A stretch of 64,000 nt of DNA from Lumbricus rubellus. Lineage: Eukaryota; Annelida; Clitellata; Crassiclitellata; Lumbricidae. The DNA lies in contig OX243822.1 of the NCBI GenBank assembly GCA_945859605.1, positions 3,222,879 through 3,286,878 on the forward strand, in the 5' to 3' direction. The position numbers and the translations under genes are program-made. The stretch's first letter is position 1, and each line of letters opens with the position of its first letter. The notes beneath the pieces are model-generated. The model worked only from the letters and a program-made list of their open reading frames with translations, made no database searches and was not told the DNA's origin. This document shows positions 1 through 12,627 of this stretch, piece after piece.

Positions 1-62
1 GATTGATATTAAGAATAGGAAAGGAACATGAAGCAGAACTTTGACCTTGACGTCTCTCTCAC

Positions 63-307
63 CTTGGTAGTCGATGTCTTGGACACGGAATGAATCGGAA
101 GAGTTGTGGTACGGAGAAGACGAAGTTGAAGACTTGTGGGATGAAAAAGAGTAACATCGTTTTGCTGAAATGACCGAGAATCGCAACAACAGCGAAAGTC
201 ATTCCAGCGAAGTAACAGAAAGTATCGCCGACGAAGACACGAGCCGGATATCTGCGTGAAAACAGAAAAGAATGCAAATAACAAAAGATGAGTTTATCTA
301 TGATAAC

Positions 308-341
<34 letters not shown>

Positions 342-3300
342 ATTATCAATCTTTTATTAAACAAAACTTTTTACAAGAAACAGCACAAGAAGTTTTTGTT
401 AATATTTATTAATATTATTATTATTTATTATTATTATCATTATTAATATTATTATTATTGTTATTATTATTATTATTATTATTAATTATTATTAAATAAA
501 CTTGTAACGTGCGCAAGGTCACACCGAGTTGTGAATCTGAGGCGTGGATAGTCAGCCGCCAGAAGAAGATGCAGTCAGAGATCCATGTGCTTGAAAGCCA
601 AAGATAACTACCAATGATGTATCCCGTGGAGTGCGGTGGTGTAGCGGTGGGTTTGGTGCCTTGGGCTGGAAGGTTGCAGGTTCGAATCCACTTCAAGCCG
701 CCGCGTAAAGACCCTGAGCAGTGAGCACGTCCTTCACTCGCAATTATTGCTCATGCGCTTTGGCATGAAACTCGATGTGGTGTCCTCGCTGTTGCAGTAG
801 GCGGGAGCGCCTCTGAGTAGAAATCTTCAAGGGGCGCAATAACAGGTGCTCAAAAATAAATACATATGAATTCTCTACCAAACTATATTGTGTAAATTTA
901 ACCATTCTGTATTCGGCTACTTTATCATGTATATTTCATGTTACTTTACCAATTATACTTCAAGATACTTTAAAACCATTCATATATTATGTTATTTTAC
1001 CATACCGTATTCTATGTTTTGACTGTGTAAACACATCTCAGTTTCACATTTCTGTCTGACCTTGTTCATAATAGTAATAATAGCAATAACAATAATAATA
1101 ATAATAGTAAAATATTGTAAAACATGAAACTGGATTCAGTTGAATAAACTGCTCACTGGTTGTAGTAGAAGAGAGCGAGAGAGACGCCAACGAACGGCAT
1201 AAGAAAGTACAGCGAGAAGATATGAGCGCTTGAAAATTCACCTGAAATGTAAAAAAACATCGTCACATTACATACATACGCATACACCTAAAATAATAAT
1301 AGAACAATATGAAAAAATGTTACATCTACAACAAATGTTGTTTAAAAATTTATTTACAAATAATTAATTTAAAAATTACTGAAAGACGCATCTAGCATTC
1401 AAACCAAATGAATTGTTTTTCTTCAACAGTCTCTCATCCTTTAAATCAAATCCAGATCATTTGCCTGCATTGGTCCCTCCCTATAGAATCAAGTTCACTC
1501 TGCCATCCTTTCTGGTAGTGTATCTTTGTCTTTCTCTCGTCTAAAAACTTGCCTTTTTTCTTGGGGTTGAAAGGCTCTTGCTGCGCTTTATAAATGATAA
1601 GATAAGATCCTTTAAAGCTAATTTAAGGGTAATTTAAAGGTAATTTATTTTCCATCAGAGTTTGTCATCCTGAGAGGGTCTCCGAATAGGTGCCACATAA
1701 ATCTGTGTTATTGTATAATTAAAAATCATGGAATAATAATGTATTTTGACACGAAAAAGAACTAAAAACCTGGACTGACCGTTTAGTTCGACGATGTTGA
1801 AGACGATAACGGAGACGGCGATGACGAGACTTTGTCCGACTTCAATTCCATTGATACCAGCGACGATGTTGATCGCGTTCGTACAGAAGACAGCCAACAT
1901 TCCCATGTACAGGTAGTACAACCAACCTTTGTACACACATGGAATCAATCAGTCAATCAAACAAACCATTAATCAATCAATCAAACAACCATTCAGTCAA
2001 TCAATCAATCAATCAGGCAATCAACAGTTGATTAATTGATTAAATTTGATTAATTTTGGTCTACACTACGTAAAGCCTGATGAATTGCCAAAAAGTGCAG
2101 GACTCACTGACTTACTTTTTAGTATTTCTGCACAAAAACGTCATCGAAATGCTTGAGTCAGCATTTACCTCAAATAATCACTTAATTTTCCACTCAAAAG
2201 TTAATGTGAAAATTGTTCTATTAAAATTTGCAGTGTGTAGTTTCCAGCAAATAAGAGATCAGAATTGGTGATGGGACGTGCTGGTGTAGTGGATATGTTC
2301 ATTGCCTTGCAACTGAATGGTTTCCGGTTCGAATCCACCTCAAGTCGTCGCTTAGGGACCTTGGGCAAGTCCTTCACTCGCAATTGCTCAGAGCATCTGC
2401 ATGAAACTCTGATACAGTGTCAGCGCTGTAGTCAGGAGCACCTCTCAGTAGAGAGCTTGAAGGGTCGCTATTACAGGTGCGCATACAAACAAATACTTTG
2501 CTGCAAAAGCCAATCAATCAACGAACCAGTCAATCAACCAATCAATCAATTGAAATTCATACAGCATCACTTCAAGCCCTCTCCTCGTATACGCGTTCCA
2601 ACCAAGATAATCAAACATCTGGCGCCATCTAACCAACAACATGACAACACAAAACAAGCGCATCCTCCTCACCAACATTAATGCTGTATCCAAGCAACGA
2701 CCTCAGCGGTAGTGGCACGATGATGTAGGTCAGGTCGAAGGTGACGAGGTAAACCATGAGCAGCGGAAGAGAGGCGATCGTCGGTAGGAGAAGTTTGTGT
2801 CGCCATTTCAAGTCGAAAACGTCGTCGGCGAATCCGAGGAAAATCATGCAACAGATCGAGAGCAAGGCAGCGAGAAATTCGACGTACTGTGGGAAAGAAA
2901 GGGTTAAATGTTACATGTATATTAGGGTTTTGGATAATAATAGTAATAACATTTCATGATATTTGACATAATATAATATTATTATTATTACTATTATTAC
3001 CTGAATTATTATTAACTGGGTCTGCTTCCTGTGGTTCTTGCTGAAACATTGTTTTTATTAAACTCAAAACTGTCCTTTTTGCCGTGCTAGAGTAGGGCAA
3101 GAAATTCAACGTACTGTGGAAAAGAAAGGGTTAAAGATTACATGTATATATTGGAGAATCGGAAGAAAAAAATAGTTATAATATTTTATTATACAACTAT
3201 ATGAATACAATACTATTATTTTTACTATAATTATTACTATTGTTACCAGAATCTAATCTACAATATATACTATCCCCTAAACATATATACTGGAGATTCA

Positions 3301-4717
3301 GATAAAATAATAGTTAAAATATTTTATTATACAACAATATGATACATTATTATTATTATTATTACTATGATTTTTACTACTGTTACCTGAATCTGATATA
3401 AAATATGTGCTATCCCCAAACATATATATTGGAGAATCCCATAAAATAATAGTTATAATATTTTATTATACAACTATATGATACAATGCTATTATTATTA
3501 CTATGATTATTACTATTATTACAAGAATCTAATCTAAAATATATACTATCCACAATGGTCAATGAAGCTTTTTTTACTCGACTCAAAACTAATTTTTGCC
3601 ACGCTGGAGTTGCAAGCACTCCTGAGTAGCGTCCTTGAAGTGGCACTATAGATATAAGTTCATGATGGAATGAATAAGTATTATTATCATTTTTACTGTG
3701 AGTAAAGAACCCGCTAAAAGTCCCGAAAAACTGTAGCCATCTCCGAGGAGAAGTATTAAACCCACGTTACATAGCGAGTACTCTAACCAACTGAATACCA
3801 TGTCCTATCCAATAATATGCTACATCATAAAATCTGATGCAATCATTTATAAGGTTGGTAATGTCATTAAAACTAAAAATTAATTTTTAAAACCTAAAGA
3901 AAAATATAAGTTCATTAAACACATGATTTACCTCGTGAAACGGAAAATTCGCTGTCCCTCTCACGGCGAAGTACTCGATAAAAGGAATTGGTATAAAAAT
4001 GAACATGACGATGAGAAACACCGTTGCGGAGACAACACCCTGTGACTCTGGGCTACAAGACAATCACCATCAAATCTATACAACAGGGTGTTGTTTTGCT
4101 AGCAGAACATTGTTTGCTAGCAACAAAAAGTTTCTACTTGTTAACATGATAGTTTTGCTGGAGAGGCAAAAACCCAATGGCCACGGTTAAACTATGTAGA
4201 AAGAGTTCGAAAAATGCAAAACTGTGAGTTCAGAAAATGGATAATTTTCATAAATTTTATAAATGCAAAATTTTAAAAAATTTAAGAATATCTCAGGACC
4301 CTATCTCGCTTTATGAAAGACTATCGATACGGCGAATGTGCAGCAATAATGGGATTTTAAAGGTTTCACTGGAATTCGTAGGCTCTCCATCGTAATCGTA
4401 ATCTCCAAATGTCTAAAGCGCTACTAAAAACCCAAGCGCGGGGCACCAGCTTATTCACGAGCGCTCATGATGTACAGCATATAAGTCGCCAAAACACTAT
4501 CAAATCGAGGCAACCTAATTTCAATGGAATTTCAGAATCACAAAGAAACGACTAACATCTTCTTGTCTTTCGATGTTTTCGACATATCGATGCCGAACAG
4601 GTTGGCCTTTAGAAACATTGGGCTGAGGCTGGGTATCAGTTGACCCGTAAGGAACATGCCACCCACCGACAGCAGAAAGTTTGCAATAAGTGGCACTGAA
4701 ATTCCTGAGATCTCCAT
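63..4717 (-). CDS. DPAGT1: UDP-GlcNAc:dolichyl-phosphate GlcNAc-1-phosphotransferase, exons 1-6 (3' end off the window)
   Basis: This ER multi-pass membrane enzyme moves GlcNAc-1-phosphate from UDP-GlcNAc to dolichyl phosphate, the first step of N-glycan precursor synthesis. Six exons join in frame: 4557-4717, 3932-4052, 2673-2886, 1780-1926, 1157-1241 and 63-251. All six donors are GT, all five acceptors AG, and the phases agree at every join. They give about 305 residues; animal DPAGT1 is about 400, so roughly the last 100 residues lie beyond position 1. Family hallmarks are visible: IPESQGV at the start of exon 2, [12 protein letters not shown] in exon 3 with the two Asp at residues 115-116, [17 protein letters not shown] in exon 4, [15 protein letters not shown] and CPRHRLPR in exon 6. 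The start was chosen as the first ATG of the exon 1 frame, which gives the family's N-terminal length. Introns hold two SINEs and a LINE fragment. Identification is strong; the 3' end is not seen. Confidence 0.95.
300..495. repeat. TTA/ATT trinucleotide tracts
   Basis: Imperfect (ATT)n runs at about 309-345 and 413-494, in intron 5 of DPAGT1. No other function seen. Confidence 0.8.
630..870 (+). repeat. tRNA-derived SINE, copy 1
   Basis: The head has an A box (GGTGTAGCGGTGG) and a B box (GGTTCGAATCC) like a tRNA. The middle holds the 'CCTTCACTCGCAATT' core and the tail reads GGGAGCGCCTCTGAGTAGA followed by a GGGGCGC motif. It lies in intron 5 of DPAGT1. It is a repeat, not a functional tRNA: no cloverleaf closes around the boxes. 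Confidence 0.85.
1455..1610 (+). mobile_element. CR1/L2-type LINE 3'-end fragment
   Basis: The segment from 'CCAGATCATTTGCCTGCATT' to 'GCGCTTTATAAATGATAAGATAAG' is a degraded copy of the sequence at 49610-49805, which encodes the C-terminal end of a non-LTR reverse transcriptase. It lies in DPAGT1 intron 4 and has frame breaks. Confidence 0.65.
2273..2500 (+). repeat. tRNA-derived SINE, copy 2
   Basis: Same family as the copy at 630. A box GCTGGTGTAGTGG, B box GGTTCGAATCC and the tail CTCAGTAGAGAGCTTGAAGG are recognisable. It lies in intron 3 of DPAGT1. Confidence 0.85.
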
Positions 4718-6194
4718 TTTCGCCACGCGATTTATTTCTATAATAATTCCTAATTTACAAATTATAGTCTGAGAAGAGAATAAAAAGCAACTTTGCAACG
4801 TTCCCTCATGTCAACAAGAACTTGTACGGATGACGACACCGGATGCTGAGCTGGTTCCCTAGTCATCATTGCTGCGTCGTCTCAAATTAATTAGCGCATT
4901 TCAATCATTTTTCTCGCTCTCTGAAGGCCGATCGGAACAATTTATTTCATATTGACTTTTTAGAAGTCAAATGAATGCCATTTTGAAGGACATTTGGGTG
5001 CATGTGAGAATGGACAACAATCTGCGCATAGATTAGCCAATGTGGCTTTATCTGTTAGCCTAATCGAGTTTGCTGAGAATTCGGCAATTAGGCCTAGGCC
5101 TAATCTGGCGCGTAATTGACGATAGAACATAAGGCGGACATTGAACCTTAAAAGGCGTGTTTTCAGCTGTACGCTTGAACCTCCATACGGATCACTTGTA
5201 GGCCTATTCATGTTTAACGGCACTGCCATATCAAATCAATCAATCAATCAATCACATAAATTTATATAGCGCCTCTTCAAGATCTCTACTCAGAGGCGCT
5301 CAAAGATGATTAGTGTCGCCCTCCTCCTTTATCCATGCTGGGACTGGCAGAGAACAACTGGACTGGCGAAGTTCGATACGGATCGCGTACGCCGCATCTA
5401 TAATTATAGTCTATGCCTATAATAGCCGCGCGTGTTCGTCTCGGTAAAGAACGAGCGATCATTTGAGTGACCTCTAAGTCAACAAATCCACCGACTGACA
5501 CGTGACGAATACATCCTCTTCTAACGACTACACATGCAAGTAACTCGATAGAACATCCGGTCTTGCGTCATCGGCTAGCAGAGCGAGAATGCTGGGGGTG
5601 GGGGGGGGGGGCGTCAGCGTGTTTCGTGAGCCTAGGCTTGGCATCAGTCTGTTTCCGCTCTATAGATACCCATTACCCAATGGATGCATCTTGGTCGTGC
5701 AGAGACTCGCAATTATAGCCATGCCATCTGTCGATTATTTTGTCTAACGGAAATCAGTTGGTTGGGTTCTACGTTTGTGCGTGGCCGCGTGGGACCGCCA
5801 TTGGCGATTCTTTTCTAGTTTAATATAATATGATCATGCGCTAAGTATGTTATTATTACCTGATGCAACATAATTGACTATTACAGTTGCAAGTGACATT
5901 TAGCAGCAATTAGGCAGGGAAGGCGATTTTTGCGAGATGAATATGAAAAGCGCTATATAGGCCTAACGTGTTCTGATTATAATGAAAAAATATTATGTCA
6001 TACACACATACATGCTGCATACATGCATGCAAATTGCACGCGTACGTACACACATATACGTCTGACAATATGTATGCTTTATTGTGGGCAACTCTGCGGT
6101 CAGTCGAGTAGTGCAATCAAACAGTTTCCTCGCTGAAGGATAGACCTAGGCCTACTGGTATCTCGTGAACGGAACATTTTAGTGCTGTGGGGCG
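4718..6194. other. Intergenic region between divergent DPAGT1 and receptor copy A
   Basis: No open frame here resembles a protein. The stretch must hold the 5' untranslated and promoter parts of the leftward DPAGT1 gene, though no clear TATA element is seen. It also contains a LINE tail fragment (5226-5310), a scattered repeat around 5310-5350 ('CGCCCTCCTCCTTTATCCA') shared with 12250 and 22347, and several TAGGCCTA octamers. Confidence 0.5.
5226..5310 (-). mobile_element. LINE 3'-tail fragment
   Basis: Reverse complement of the LINE end at 21474-21540: (TGATT)n-like tail, then TATATAGCGCCTCTTCAAGA and AGAGGCGCTC. Only the last roughly 80 bases are present. Confidence 0.7.
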
Positions 6195-7631
6195 ATGTCG
6201 CTTTTTCCAAATCTGTTGGCTATGACTGTTGGTGGAAGCACAGTGTCCCCTAGCAACGAGTCAATTCAGGTAAGCCCTGATCACAGTAACACTGGTCAGC
6301 AAGGAGAAGGTGTTCCGGTCATCGGACTGCCCGGTCCACTGTTCATGGTCATCCACGTCAGCTCTGGTCACCCTGTCGGTGTCCATTGTGGTCACTTCCT
6401 GCCTCCTCGGCTACCTCTGCTGCTGTAAAGAATCGACATGCAGTGATGGAAGAAGGACGGTCCAAAAGGATGTGGCGACTGCAGCAGGTGCAAGAGTGCT
6501 GAGAAAGGCCTGGACAGGGAAGAGAGTGGAAGAAGAAGAAGGAAAAAGACGAAGAAAAGACGAGGGAGAAGTAGGAGAGGGTGTAGGAGGAGCAGGAGGG
6601 AGAGAAGGAGATGAAGTCGAAAGTAGAGTAGGAAAAAGAGAAAGAGAAGAAGAAGGAGCATGTGTAAAAAGAAGAGAAGGAGAATTAGGAGGCAGGGTAG
6701 AAGGAAGAGATAGTGAAGATGGAAAAGGGGAAGGAGGAGAAAGAAGAGAGAGAAAAGAAAGAGGAATTGTAAGAGGTGAAAAAAGAGGCGAAGCAGAAGG
6801 TGGTAGAGGAGGGAAAATGGAAGGAGAAGAAGGAGAGGAACACACAGGAGAACGTGAAGAAAACGCAAATCAAGAAACAGCTAGATATGGACGAAACGCT
6901 GGAGACGGATACAGAGGAAGAGCTCGACAACAAGACGAGGTAAGAATTGTAAAGGCTGCATTGAAAAGACATCCTATAGATAGGGCAGATGTAAAAACGG
7001 CCAGTGGGAGAAAATCAGACTTAGGATGCAACAAATTTGGAAATGGAGGGGAAAGAGGAACAACTTCTAACTCGCAGAGCACATACTGTATTTCCACGAG
7101 GAATCCATTTCCCCTACGGTCGAAGATTCCATCGACTCCATTTTGGAAGTGGAGCACAGGAGAGAGACTCGTTGTCTATCTGGGCGTCTGCGACCTTTGC
7201 CACGCCGTCAGTCACTTGCTCGACCACGCCTACATGCTGTACACGCGGGACAATCCGCCGGATATGGTCTGCTCCGTCTTTGCCTTCTTCCTTCAGCAAT
7301 TCACCTTCGCTCAGTGGTTCATCGTCCTTGCGACGGCCGTCAGCGCATCCAGTCTCATCGTCTTCGGTCGCAAGATGTCGCTAGGTCGCTTCGATTGGAG
7401 ACTTATCGCCTTTGCGTTGGGAGTCCCAACTCTTCTTGGCGTCATTGCGCTCAGCCTTGGACTCCTCGGACCTTCAGGGGCGTGGTTAGTTTTTCTCTCT
7501 GTATACGTATAGTTGTTGCAAAATTAGGCTCTAAATTTGAAAGCGCATTTCCACAGACATTGATGCGGGGCGCTGGCCTATTAAAGAGCGTTGCTCGGGT
7601 CAGATGGCCCGAGATGGGTTGCGAAACAGGT

Positions 7632-7813
7632 CAGAGGCGGATACAGAAATTTTCGAAGGGGGCCAAATTTTCGGTGGTCTTTGTCCAATAAAACCTGATG
7701 ACCTTTTTTTAGTCAGCCGGCCGAAATGTCAGAAAAATGTACCAAATGGGGAGCCACGTCCAAGCAATTTTAAATAGGGGGCATGGCCGGATTGGCCTCC
7801 TGGATCCGCCCCG
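7632..7813. mobile_element. Short element with inverted ends (CAGAGGCGGATACAG ... CTGGATCCGCC)
   Basis: The ends are imperfect inverted repeats of a type seen in hAT MITEs. No clean 8-bp target duplication was found. It lies in the intron of receptor copy A. Related ends occur near 17060 and 20520. Confidence 0.5.
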
Positions 7814-7854
7814 AAAAGTGATAATATATTTAGAGAGCGGAAACATAGAAGAGT

Positions 7855-8165
7855 GTCGAGAGGAGAAGCAGGGAAGAGACAAAAGAGGGAAGAGACAAAA
7901 GAGGGAAGAGACAAAAGAGGGAAGATACAAAAGAGGGAAGAGACCAAATAGGGAAGAGACAAGGGAGGTAAGAGACAAGGGAGGGAAGAGACAAGGGAGG
8001 GAAGAGACAAGGGAGGGAAGAGGCAAGGGAGGGAAGAGACAAGGGAGGGAAGAGACAAAAGAGGGGAGAGACAAAAGAGGGAAGAGACAAAAGAGGGGAG
8101 AGACAAAAGAGGGAAGAGACAAAAGTAGGAAGAGACAAGAAAGAGAAGCAGAGAAGGGGTCCGAG
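7855..8165. repeat. 16-bp purine minisatellite
   Basis: About 18 imperfect units of GGGAAGAGACAAAAGA, with a GGGAGG variant in the middle. The array is free of stops in several frames on both strands, which creates spurious long open frames. Confidence 0.9.
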
Positions 8166-9129
8166 AGAGAAGACAGGGAATAGACAAATGAGGGAAGGCT
8201 GAGAAGAGTCTCGAGAGCGGATTCACAGAATGGACAAAAGAGGGGAGGCAGAGGATGGGAGAGCATGGTGAGAACTGCTTGATGATCGAGATTGGAAGGG
8301 TTCTATACCCCTTCTCTGAACGCTGCACAGCTGAGTCGTTTCCAGACTGCAAGCAACAATAGTAGCTTTTGACAAAATAATAGCTCTTTCTTTTCCCATT
8401 CTTTTGTTGCACGCTGAGCCACTTATTTTCCGGCATAATATCTGACAAGGATGAGGTCATTAACATGATTCCAGGTGTTTTATCCACATGGGCAGATCAC
8501 GCGGTCGAATCTACGCCGATGTTGTCAGTCTGATCCAGATCTGTTCGTTCGGACTCCTCGGCGTGTCCTACGGTGCCATCTGGATGAAGATCCGGCGAAC
8601 GACCAGACTGATGACCGGTCTGACATCGACGGAGACGAGGTACCATCGTTCAGGGCCACAACAACAACAACAAAGACCACGGCGGGAGAAGCACGGTTGG
8701 CATGGGAACGCATCAGAAGGCGGTGACATTGAGATGGAACTCTGCAATGGCAGCGACTGCGATTGCGGACAATGACTCATGTGGCGCTGCTGCAGAGGCG
8801 TTCGGTTGCGATCCTGGAAAGGAGCAATATAAATCGTCTTGTTCTGTACGATATATTCCATCGCATACTGAAATACACATGTGAATAACTATCCAATGTT
8901 ATAAATGTGATGTGATGATGAAAAGAAATGTTAGACGTACGGTAGCCGACAAGTAATTAAGTTTTTTAGGTGTGCTTTCGTCAATACTCTTGCTAATTTT
9001 TACATTGATTATATTTTTTATATATCCGGATGGGACCAAAAACTATTTTAAATATAAACATACACACATTAGGGTCTACAGTAACTGTTATTACTATTAT
9101 GATTGTGTGTTTGTTTGTATACGTGCACA

Positions 9130-9346
9130 TTTTGTTATCGCGCCACTTCAAGCCCCTTACTCAGAGGCGCTCCCGAATGCGGCGCGGACACTGCATCGGA
9201 GTTTTATGCCGAAGCCCTGAGCAATTGCGAGTGAAGGACTTGCCCAAGGTCCCTACGCGGCGACTTGAGGTGGATTCGAACCTGCAACCATTTGGCTGCA
9301 AGACAACGACCATACCCACTGCACAACCGTGCCCCACAATCTGGTG
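9130..9346 (-). repeat. tRNA-derived SINE, copy 3
   Basis: Reverse-strand copy of the family at 630: tail CTCAGAGGCGCTCC at 9160, core GCAATTGCGAGTGAAGGACT, then the B box complement GGATTCGAACC. Confidence 0.85.
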
Positions 9347-10053
9347 AAAATTAAGTCACATTTCCGGCAAACTTCTAGAATGGATTGGTCGCATAAAGGA
9401 GGGGGGGTAATCAAAATAAGAGACATCATCGTGGGGCGAATATAGGGAGAAAAGACACAGGGATGGAATACCAAGAGTGATGTTGGTTAGACTGGATGAT
9501 GACAAAATGAGTAAATGACGACTATATACTGTAACAGAGGATTGAAAAATGAAGAGAGAGAGAGAGAGGTATAAAATAGAGATGAGGGGCTAGTTGAAAA
9601 TACAAACCCTACCTGATGGCAGGGAACGAAAGAAGAAGAGTTTTTTCTGGGTCTCTAATAAAATAATTTAAGTTGGTAGAGTGTGGGAGTGGGTTTGTTA
9701 TTCCATTCAATGCGGAGTGGGGGGTGGGCTAGACGCTACTGCATCCAAGCACATCATCAATCCTCTCTTTCAACCATCTCATGAAAGGGATAATGGCCGG
9801 TGAATGGCAGGGGTAATGTCCGGAGAGAGGGGTAATGTCCTAGACCTCTCGTTATAAGATACATTTTCCAGGAAGATATCTGAGTCTGCTCGCTGGTCCT
9901 TTGATTAGTAGATTTCTTATACCCACACAATGTCAAATAATAGCTTAGCGTGCTCATGCATAACCCGCAGAGACCGCTGCAACATTGATCTCTTTCCACT
10001 CCGCTAGGCTAATAGCATGACCTACAAATTGACAAACAGCCGTCGCACTAGAT

Positions 10054-10362
10054 CAAGGGTGTCAAAAAACTGGCCCGCCGACGACTTTTTTCTGGCGCGC
10101 GGAGCCTTCCCTAAAGATTACAAAATTATTTAAAATGTTGTCAAAGTTTAATAAGAAGCAAAAAGTGGACATTGAATCAAGATCTTTTCGCGATATTTGG
10201 ACTTTTCTGGTAATTGGCTAACCAGGCCCGGAGTTTCCTCTCAGATCACTACCCAATTTTATTCAGGAGCTTCGACACCCTGGACCGACACTTGTTAGAA
10301 GATGTTCACATTGGCCCGCCACTTGCTAGAATTTGGCCACTAAAAAAGGTTTGACACCCCCG
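10054..10362. mobile_element. hAT-type MITE with 8-bp target duplication
   Basis: Ends CAAGGGTGTCAAA and TTTGACACCCCCG are inverted repeats. They are flanked by a perfect 8-bp direct repeat CACTAGAT at 10046-10053 and 10363-10370. No coding capacity. The TIR type and 8-bp duplication point to mobilisation by a hAT transposase. Confidence 0.85.
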
Positions 10363-11879
10363 CACTAGATCCACTTTCTACCCTCCAATGCCACACCCTC
10401 TGACAGCCCACCCACATGAGCAGGTATTATCATCCTAAAAATAGTATGTTGTAGCATAATAGTCTGCTGTTATTTTACTAATAAGCAAGTGCAATTTCCT
10501 TTTTAAAAAGGAGCCGATAGTATAATGTTCTATTGAAAAGATTATTACAATATTCTAATTAAGAGATTATCGCTCTAAATGGAGGCCATTGTTATCCTAA
10601 TAGGCGGATAATGATTTTCCTAACGTTGAATATACTGAATGGCTCATGTAGGCTATAATTATTATCCAAGACTAAGAGGAAGATAATTGTTGTTATTCTA
10701 ATAGACAAATATTATTATACATGTACACACACTGTTATCCCAACAGCGAGGTATCATTGTTCCGGGGCTAAATTCTACCTTGTGTGTCAAACAAGACGTA
10801 TAATTATAAGGGATGATCGACTGGCTTGCATGACTAGTAACTGGCAGGCCTGGTCTTGCAGGGTGGGTACCAGTAACTCAGGTGTTATTGACTGTCGGTG
10901 ACACTCTTTGGAAGATGTCGTTGACAGGAGTTAATAACTTAATGGTGGAATGATCAGAGACCGCAGTGATGGAGTACAGTTGTCGTCGGTAGGTGGAAAT
11001 TTTCCTTATAGAGACAGAAATCCTCTTGGGAGGAAGATTGCGCGGGTGCGTTGTTAGAAGTGACCGTGGAAATATCAAACAGAGAAGTCTTGGACGTACA
11101 TTGTATGAATGTAAATTAGCCAACATGTAGGCCTAAGATTCTATACGACGAATAATTAGCTTCTTTAGAGGAGTTGCATATTAATTAACGTGAAGGATAA
11201 CTCTGTTTTACTATTTTTTTAAACGCAGAAATAAAAAAATTAAGAAGGTAAACAGACACGTAGGCCCTATAGTTACTCCACATATTGCTCGAATCTCGAG
11301 AATTATAATCATCTAACATGTTATTTCGTGAATCGAGAAAAACGACCTCCAAGAATTCTATATTGGATGTTTCGCAGTATAATAGGTCTATAAGGCTTCA
11401 AGGAAACGAGCAAACCCACTACACCACTGCGCCTTAAGGTATATCCGTTATTCCTTATGTGTAAGAAACGATCGCTTCAGTCTGCTTACTGTTTTGTCTA
11501 TAGGGAACACAAGACATGCAGAAAGTCCTAGGCAACTGCAGCGTGTACTCACTTCTAATTTTGCCACTGCAGCCATGCGACTAGCCTGCCATTATGCATT
11601 TATAAACATTAGTCATAATTATATATACATGTACATATATCCATTGTTTCATGAAATAGACTCAGTCATTGTCCTTGAGCAATTGGATTGAAGGACGGAT
11701 TCAATGTCCCTATAATGCAGCAACCGTGTACGGGGAGGAGACTATAGTACTGCCAGGGTCATGAGGCTCAAAGCATCACCCATTCCAAGGGTAACTCATT
11801 GTGGTGCGTTGAAGTAGGCCTATGCAGCCACACGCCAGTTACCTGCCTATCAGATGCAGAAGAATTAGGCCTACATGTA

Positions 11880-11942
11880 TGTCTGCTGCTGCTGCTGCTG
11901 CTGCTGTTGTTGCTGATGCTGCTGCTGCTGCTGCTGCTGTAA
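11880..11942. repeat. CTG/CAG trinucleotide tract
   Basis: Imperfect (CTG)n with a short GTT/GAT interruption. No convincing coding context. Confidence 0.8.
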
Positions 11943-12277
11943 GAAATAGGTTGTCACGACTGAATCTTCACGCGACATGCGAACCATCGCAATTCCAAAC
12001 GATTTCCCAAATCTCTTGGGAATTCTACAGCATCTCCAGAACCCATTACACATGGACTTTAACCACAGTTATAAGATCCAACGGCAAAATGCCATCACCA
12101 TCGTCGTCATATTCCCTTGCTGTCACCCAAAGTGGGATGATGCATGACATTCAGTGACCCAGTAACCGCATTATTCTATCGAAAATTGTATTCTTCAACC
12201 TGTTGCTGTTTAGCGACACTGCCCTATCAGAGTTGATTAGGTATAGCCCTCCTCCTTCATCCAGGCTTGGGACTGGC

Positions 12278-12423
12278 CAGTAGTGTAGTCCCAAAAAATG
12301 AAGTGGGGGAACGCTCTTTATAATAATATTATTATTATTATTAGTAGTAGTAGTAGTAATATTCCATTATCCCTGGAAAAAAGTGGGGAACGGCGTTTCC
12401 CCCCCCCCCCCACTACACCACAG
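12278..12423. mobile_element. hAT-type MITE nested in another repeat
   Basis: Ends CAGTAGTGTAGT and ACTACACCACAG are imperfect inverted repeats, flanked by a perfect 8-bp repeat GGACTGGC (12270-12277 and 12424-12431). It sits inside a scattered repeat whose uninterrupted form (GGGACTGGCACTGGCAGAG) occurs at 22371. Confidence 0.8.
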
Positions 12424-12627
12424 GGACTGGCACCGGCAGAGTGCAACTAGGGGCGGAGTTCCAAATTGCATTTTCAAAGTAGGCCCTATTACACTGACGG
12501 TGGAGGTTAACATATTGATTCATTAATTAAGTAGGGGCCTAGATCCTAATTAATCGTCAATCGTTAATAATAAGAATAATAAGACCTCTCGCTCTCCATG
12601 CCAGCGTGTTATCCAATGAGCTACCGA

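Larger units (their letters stand above)
6195..8775 (+). pseudogene. Receptor copy A: degenerate 7TM receptor lacking the TM6-TM7 exon
   Basis: First member of the receptor array. The open frame from 6195 encodes an N-terminal tail and the conserved VPVIGLPGPLF entry to TM1. Two bases are missing near 6357 relative to copies B-D, and the rest of TM1 continues in another frame. The first intracellular loop is inflated by a purine-rich stretch (about 6500-6900) coding Glu/Lys/Arg/Gly. The TM2-TM4 block is then well conserved (GERLVVYLGVCDL, DHAYMLYTRDNPPDMVC, FDWRLIAF) to a donor at 7485 (GTTAGT). A second exon from 8475 carries TM5 (SFGLLGVSYGAIWMKI) but lacks the donor seen in the other copies and runs to a stop at 8773-8775. 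No TM6-TM7 exon is found before copy B. A purine-tract intron could partly rescue the loop, but the missing exon makes a working receptor unlikely. Confidence 0.75.

Noticed and set aside
630..720. Possible tRNA gene
   Set aside because: A and B boxes belong to a SINE family with six copies and a common tail; the tRNA fold is not kept.
6392..6972. Several 95-158-residue frames opposite receptor copy A
   Set aside because: They are the complement of a GA-rich tract and have only Ser/Leu/Phe/Pro low complexity.
7729..8487. 252-residue Leu/Pro/Ser-rich frame on the minus strand
   Set aside because: It runs across a 16-bp purine minisatellite that is open in several frames; no domain, no splice or start context.
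11822..12157. 111-residue frame with poly-Ala, and its poly-Gln counterpart
   Set aside because: It spans a CTG repeat and no homology or splice context supports it.
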